From Mercurialis annua (taxonomy: Eukaryota > Streptophyta > Magnoliopsida > Malpighiales > Euphorbiaceae): a stretch of DNA of 64,000 nucleotides. The notes beneath the pieces are model-generated. The model was not told the DNA's origin, did not search any database, and saw nothing but the letters and a program-made list of their open reading frames with translations. The DNA is taken from assembly GCF_937616625.2 (NCBI RefSeq), contig NC_065574.1:28584501-28648500 (forward strand), given 5' to 3'. Of the stretch, positions 59,870-64,000 are shown in pieces. The translations under genes and the position numbers were made by a program. Within the stretch, counting starts at the first letter, position 1. Each line of letters starts with the position of its first letter.

Positions 59870-61391
59870 TGTTAGTGATATGCACTAGGTCAATCATGTT
59901 TGACCATGTTTTGACTTTATCATTTTATTATTTATTGATTGGCAGTTTTTATCATTTTATATTAATGATTAAAATACTTGAATGGTTAATTCTTTCTAAG
60001 GTCATCGAGTATGTGACATGATAGTAGAACCCTTAGGTTTAATAAAAGAATTATATACCATCTATCCCTAGTCTTAATAGAACATTGAGACTAGTATGAT
60101 GTTGACTGATGATTATGTTTTACTAATCATGTATATGAGATATTAAGTCAAATCATAGGTGCTATTTGAGAAATAAGGCACTGGATGACCCACTGTGAGA
60201 ATACTACATAGATCACTGTCATAAGTAATTCTCATTACAGTTCTATTAGTATAATCCTTTGACCTTGAAATCATCATGGATTTCTACATAGCTATTTCAT
60301 ATTTTGATACAGTCTTACATTATCTTTAACAGGATAATGGAATAGATTGTCATTGGATATGAAAGTAACTATGTGAGAAATGTGGGTGACTGAGAAGGAA
60401 TTTGTCCCTCATTTATTTGAGTAAGATATCTATGGGCCCCTTGAAGAAGATAGACTGAAGAAAATGCATGGCCATGCTAATTGATAAGAAGTTATCATTT
60501 TCAGTCTACTTAGAGTCAAGAAACTAATGATTGAATGTTATAAGGATGACATAACTATGCCTTATATTTAATCTGGATATCGAGAGACAAAGGAATTAAA
60601 ATATTATTGTAAATGGTTAAATCGGATTATCGATATTCATATAACTTGGGTAGTCATAATGTCTTGCTAGAGGCCACTTATGACTTGTGGGCTGAAATAG
60701 GGATTTCGAGCCTACTGCCAACGTTATGAACCTACAGGGTCGCACACTAAGAACATGCCCAAAACAGTTATGGGTTGTACAAGCCCAATGTGATTAAGTG
60801 ATTAATTATATATATATATATATATATATAATTCGTAATATATATATATATTAATAAATATATATATTAATTCGAAATTTAAGGATAAGTGTTTTCCTTA
60901 ATTTATTATTTTTTGGAAGATAATAAATATAGTAATTAATATATATGGATAATTATCAAAAAGGAGTTTTTGATAAACATAAACTTGTAGAATTGCAGTG
61001 AGATTGAAATTCGAATTTGTCTCAAACCCTAGTGTTATTTATCACTATAAATACTCATTAAGCAGTTGGTTTGAGAATCACGAAATTCATTATTCACTAA
61101 ATTACTAAAATTCGAAATTGCTTGTGAAGCAATAGTGCTAGCACACAAGCACTAGTTTTGGCTAAGGTCTGTTCGTGTGGATACTCGTAGAGGACGCGTT
61201 CTTTTGGAGGCATTTCTGATCCGAGGCCAGGTATCACCAAAGTGAACCACCTCCTTCCTTCCTACATTGCTGTTGAATTCGACATACAAGTAAGTAATTG
61301 TTTAGTTTAATTCGAATTACATCGATCTTGGTTTGGGTTTTTAGATAAATTTTTGAAATTCCGCTGCGTTATGAACCAATAAAACCCAACA
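59870..61391 (+). repeat. 5' LTR of copia D
   Basis: 1,522 bp from TGTTAGTGATATGCAC to AAACCCAACA. It contains an AT-dinucleotide block (60805-60869) and a TATA-like box TATAAATA at 61046-61053, with transcription expected to start a few tens of bases downstream. Confidence 0.88.
61046..61053 (+). promoter_or_regulatory. TATA box of copia D LTR
   Basis: CACTATAAATACTC, the best TATA match in the LTR, about 340 bp before its end. Confidence 0.55.
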
Positions 61392-61392
61392 G

Positions 61393-61404
61393 TGGTATCA
61401 GAGC
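61393..61404 (+). other. Primer-binding site of copia D
   Basis: TGGTATCAGAGC, an exact match to the initiator tRNA-Met type site, two bases after the LTR. Confidence 0.93.
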
Positions 61405-61730
61405 TGCTTGCAATTTGATTAATTAGATTCTGAGTATATATGTGATATATGCTTATTGTATGTTCTGTTTTGAAAAAGGGGTTGTTTTTCGAAATTGTTT
61501 TTGAAGGAATTATAATTCGTTGTAATTATAAATAAAACGTTTATGTGATTAATTGTATGAAAAATAGTATGAAGAATTAATTTGATTAATCGTTTAATGT
61601 GATTAAAACTTCGAATATACTGTTCTAAATTAATATTACGTTTTAATTTGATTAAAGGTTCCGTAGTATTAATGTTCATACGAATTGATAAGAAAAGGGG
61701 AAACAGAATAATAAAACTGTTTTTGAATAA

Positions 61731-62020
61731 GGATTAGTAAACTGTTTATGAAACTGTTTTAATTCTATTAGGAAAACTGTTTTTAAATAGGATTAGTAAA
61801 CTGTTTGTGAAACTGGTTTTAATTCTATTAGTAATTCTGTTTTGAATAGGATTAGTAAACTGTTTGTGAAACTGGTTTTAATTCTATTAGTAATTCTGTT
61901 TTGAATAGGATTAGTAAACTGTTTGTGAAACTGTTTTGATTCTATTAGTAATTCTGTTTTAAATAGGATTAGTAAACTGTTTGTGAAACTATTTTAATTC
62001 TATTGATAAAACTGTGTTTA
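61731..62020 (+). repeat. 59-bp tandem repeats in the copia D leader
   Basis: About five imperfect units containing ATTAGTAAACTGTTTGTG and TTTTAATTCTATTAGTAA; the two central units are almost identical. They lie in the untranslated leader between primer-binding site and gag. No open frame is preserved across them. Confidence 0.85.
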
Positions 62021-62103
62021 ATTATGTTATGAACATAATTTATAAAACTATATTTAATTCTGCTATGAGCCGAATTAATGAAACTGTTGTTATTTAGACC
62101 CCG

Positions 62104-62124
62104 CCAAGGGGCCGCGCCCCTTGG
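62104..62124 (+). other. GC-rich perfect hairpin in the copia D leader
   Basis: Stem CCAAGGGGC (62104-62112) and GCCCCTTGG (62116-62124) around a 3-nt loop, in otherwise very AT-rich sequence about 730 bp before gag. Its place in the leader suits an RNA packaging or dimerisation element or a translational barrier; the role is inferred. Confidence 0.75.
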
Positions 62125-62857
62125 ACCCCGCTGATACACCCCATTAAGGACCGTTATCCTTTTAATCCGGCGTGTTTTTGTCATGTATTTTATTTTAATA
62201 CTTTAATGATAAATTTTAAATATGATTTAAATTATCATGAATAACATATTTATAAGATTGTTGTTAAATATGATTTAAAATAGTAAAATAATATTGTTTT
62301 TAATGTTTATCTTATTGGTTATATGCTTTGCATGATTATTTTACATGTGATAAGATAGGATAACTAAATAGGACAAATAACAAACCCTTATTTAATATTA
62401 AGTCTTCAATATACCTCCCATTGTAATAACACTTATCAAGACTTAGATTGCTATGTATAGGCTATGCCAAAGCATGATGTATAAAGTCATCTAAGTAAGA
62501 TAAGTTGGATAAAAGTGATATCCATATGTTTGATTTGGTTAGACTTAACTAGGTTATCAAAATAGTTTTGAACCTAGGGTATAAGATAGAATATCAAGAC
62601 TACATGTGATGTTAATATTCTATGTTCAAGAATTGCATGAGATGTAATTGGTAAAGTGTTACCTACCTAAATAAACCACACTTAAAGTGATAAGCCAAAG
62701 CTTACTTGAAGTAGGGTGAAATATGGATCTTGTCCCACTATTATTTTTCAATTGTTGAAATTAACATTAAGGGTTTTTATATGAATTATGGATATATGTT
62801 GTGGGAATTTTATTGTGCCTTTTATTAAATGCTACTTGTATATTTATTGTTGTAGAG

Positions 62858-63616
62858 ATGGCTACGAACACTACACCTACTTCATCAGTGCGATCAATCC
62901 TTGAGAAGGATAAGCTCAATGGCACTAACTTTCTGGACTGGTGCAGAAAACTAAGAATTGTTCTTAGGCAAGAAAGAAAGGAATATATCCTTGATCAACC
63001 CCTCCCTGAGGAACCAGCTCCTGCTGCTACTAGAGCTCAAAGGGATGCTTATACGAAGCATCTCAATGACTCTATTGATGTCACTTGCATTATGCTTGGA
63101 TGCATGGAGAATGAACTCCAAAAGCAAATGATGGAATTGGATGCGAACACCATGATTACTGATCTCATGGAAATGTTCCAAGAGAGAGCAAGAATTGAAA
63201 GGTTCAATACCATCAAGGATTTGCTTTCTTGCAAGTTGACTACTAGCGGCTCAGTTAGTCCTCATGTTTTGAAGATGAAGGGTCATCTTGAACATTTGGA
63301 CAGGCTCGGTCTCCCAATTGCCCAAGAGTTGGCTACAGACATTATTCTCCAATCTTTGCCTGAGGCTTATGATAGTTTCATCATGAACTTCAATATGCAT
63401 AATATGGAGAAGACCACCACAGAGTTGCATGGGATGCTTCAAACTGCTGAAAAGAACATCAAGAATGAGATTAAGGATGTTCTTATGGTCAACAAGGGAA
63501 AGGGTATGAAAAGGTCTGGTAAGGGCAAGGGAAAGGCTTTCAAGAAGTCTGAACCCAAGTCCAAGCCCAAGACCAAGGATGAACCCAAAGCAAAACCGCC
63601 AAAGGAAGGAACTTGA
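62858..63616 (+). CDS. Copia D Gag (UBN2/retrotran_gag_2-type)
   Basis: The capsid-like Gag of a Ty1/copia element, which packages element RNA in cytoplasmic particles. I choose ATG 62858 (MATNTTPTSS) because the family starts shortly before the conserved LNGTNFLDWCRKLRIVL block at about residues 18-34; an upstream in-frame ATG at 62801 would add a 19-residue hydrophobic stretch atypical of Gag. The rest fits the family: YILDQPLP near residue 45, an alpha-helical core, ILQSLPEAYDSFIMN near residues 163-180, and a C-terminal lysine-rich tail. The frame ends at TGA 63614-63616, exactly where the first cysteine of the zinc knuckle should be; downstream FFCKEPGHWKRNC continues in the same frame. 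So this is Gag truncated by a point mutation in a gag-pol frame. Length 252 residues. Confidence 0.9.
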   Translation: MATNTTPTSSVRSILEKDKLNGTNFLDWCRKLRIVLRQERKEYILDQPLPEEPAPAATRAQRDAYTKHLNDSIDVTCIMLGCMENELQKQMMELDANTMITDLMEMFQERARIERFNTIKDLLSCKLTTSGSVSPHVLKMKGHLEHLDRLGLPIAQELATDIILQSLPEAYDSFIMNFNMHNMEKTTTELHGMLQTAEKNIKNEIKDVLMVNKGKGMKRSGKGKGKAFKKSEPKSKPKTKDEPKAKPPKEGT

Positions 63617-64000
63617 TTTTTCTGCAAGGAACCTGGACATTGGAAAAGGAATTGCAAGAAATATCTGGATGATCTGAAGAAGAACAAGGGTAGTGAGACT
63701 ACCACTTCAGGTATTCATGTTATAGAAATTAATCTTTCTACTTCTGATTCATGGGTATTAGATACTGGATCTGGATCTCACATTTGTACTAATGTGCAGG
63801 GTCTCAAAAGGAGTAGAAGTTTGACAAAAGGCGAAGTGGACCTACGAGTTGGCAATGGAGCAAGAGTTGCTGCTTTAGCTGTAGGGACTTATGAGTTATC
63901 ATTGCCTAGTGGAGTTATTTTATCTTTGAACAATTGTTATTATGTACCTACCATGTGTAGGAATATTATTTATGTTTCTTGTTTGGACAAGGATGGTTTT
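63617..64000 (+). pseudogene. Copia D pol start: zinc knuckle remainder and protease, separated by a stop
   Basis: Continuation of the Gag frame for 128 codons without a stop up to the window edge. It has the remaining zinc-knuckle residues (second Cys, His, last Cys within about 63623-63655), a charged linker, then an intact aspartic-protease active site DTGSGSHIC at 63761-63787, and the beginning of the segment before integrase (NNCYYVPTMCRN). RT and integrase would lie beyond 64000. Without read-through of the TGA at 63614-63616 there is no start for this part, so I label it a pseudogene, although only one base separates it from an open frame. Everything else looks unbroken, which indicates recent activity of the family. 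Confidence 0.85.

Larger units (their letters stand above)
59870..64000 (+). mobile_element. Copia D: well-preserved Ty1/copia element, 5' part
   Basis: Plus-strand element inserted in the pararetrovirus, running off the window. LTR 59870-61391, primer-binding site 61393-61404, leader 61405-62857, gag 62858-63616, and the start of pol with protease to 64000. The left flank TTAGT (59865-59869) is the presumptive target-site duplication; the partner is outside. It belongs to a different copia family from A, B and C (LTR length, leader and protein differ). The coding frame is open except for one TGA at 63614-63616. Confidence 0.92.

Noticed and set aside
62951..63705. Four minus-strand frames across copia D gag.
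   Set aside because: Antisense shadows of the well-supported plus-strand Gag frame.

Overview
Organism and content: this is nuclear DNA of a flowering plant, probably a eudicot (inferred from element types; the species cannot be told from the window). I find no host gene, rRNA or tRNA gene and no CRISPR array. Essentially every base belongs to a satellite array or to transposable or endogenous viral sequence, as in pericentromeric or other heterochromatin. Most of the longer open frames are either pieces of retroelement proteins or an artefact of a satellite whose 60-bp period equals 20 codons. Layout: (1) 1-2390 is the end of a Ty3/gypsy-type LTR inserted into a Ty1/copia element (copia C, 2391-4810, minus strand). 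(2) 4811-36470 is a satellite with a roughly 60-bp monomer, about 19.3 kb once insertions are removed. It is broken by a 2,930-bp solo LTR (10892-13821, target-site duplication TTTAA) and by a foldback MITE (18507-27985, duplication TTTAAACAA) that itself carries a 9.1-kb copia element (copia A, 18831-27932, duplication GTGAT). The satellite runs in one orientation to 29220, passes through a 190-bp inverted duplication (29221-29827), and runs in the opposite orientation to 36470. (3) 36471-39319 and 58340-59869 are two halves of one decayed endogenous caulimovirid-like pararetrovirus on the minus strand. They are split by a small terminal-inverted-repeat element (39320-58339), which in turn carries an 18.7-kb gypsy-type element (gypsy G, 39520-58265, duplication TATTT). 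Gypsy G was hit three more times: a full copia element in its 3' LTR (copia B, 40148-48672), a 144-bp internally deleted solo copia LTR in its body (52968-53111, duplication CCTTT), and a 625-bp poly(A)-tailed retroposon in its 5' LTR (57199-57823, 15-bp duplication). (4) 59870-64000 is the 5' part of a different and much better preserved copia element (copia D): LTR, primer-binding site, long leader, gag, and the start of pol with the protease. How the parts relate: target-site duplications and interrupted LTRs give relative insertion orders. In one stack satellite is older than MITE, which is older than copia A. In the other, pararetrovirus is older than the TIR element, then gypsy G, then copia B, the retroposon and the mini solo LTR. 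Copia A, B and C are one family. A and B share the same damage in the zinc knuckle, protease and reverse transcriptase, so this family probably spread as a non-autonomous element using enzymes from elsewhere. The strongest structural signals are the satellite itself (a dyad AACGTTT-AC-AAACGTT in each monomer), the inverted duplication where its orientation flips, and the internal order of the two nested stacks.
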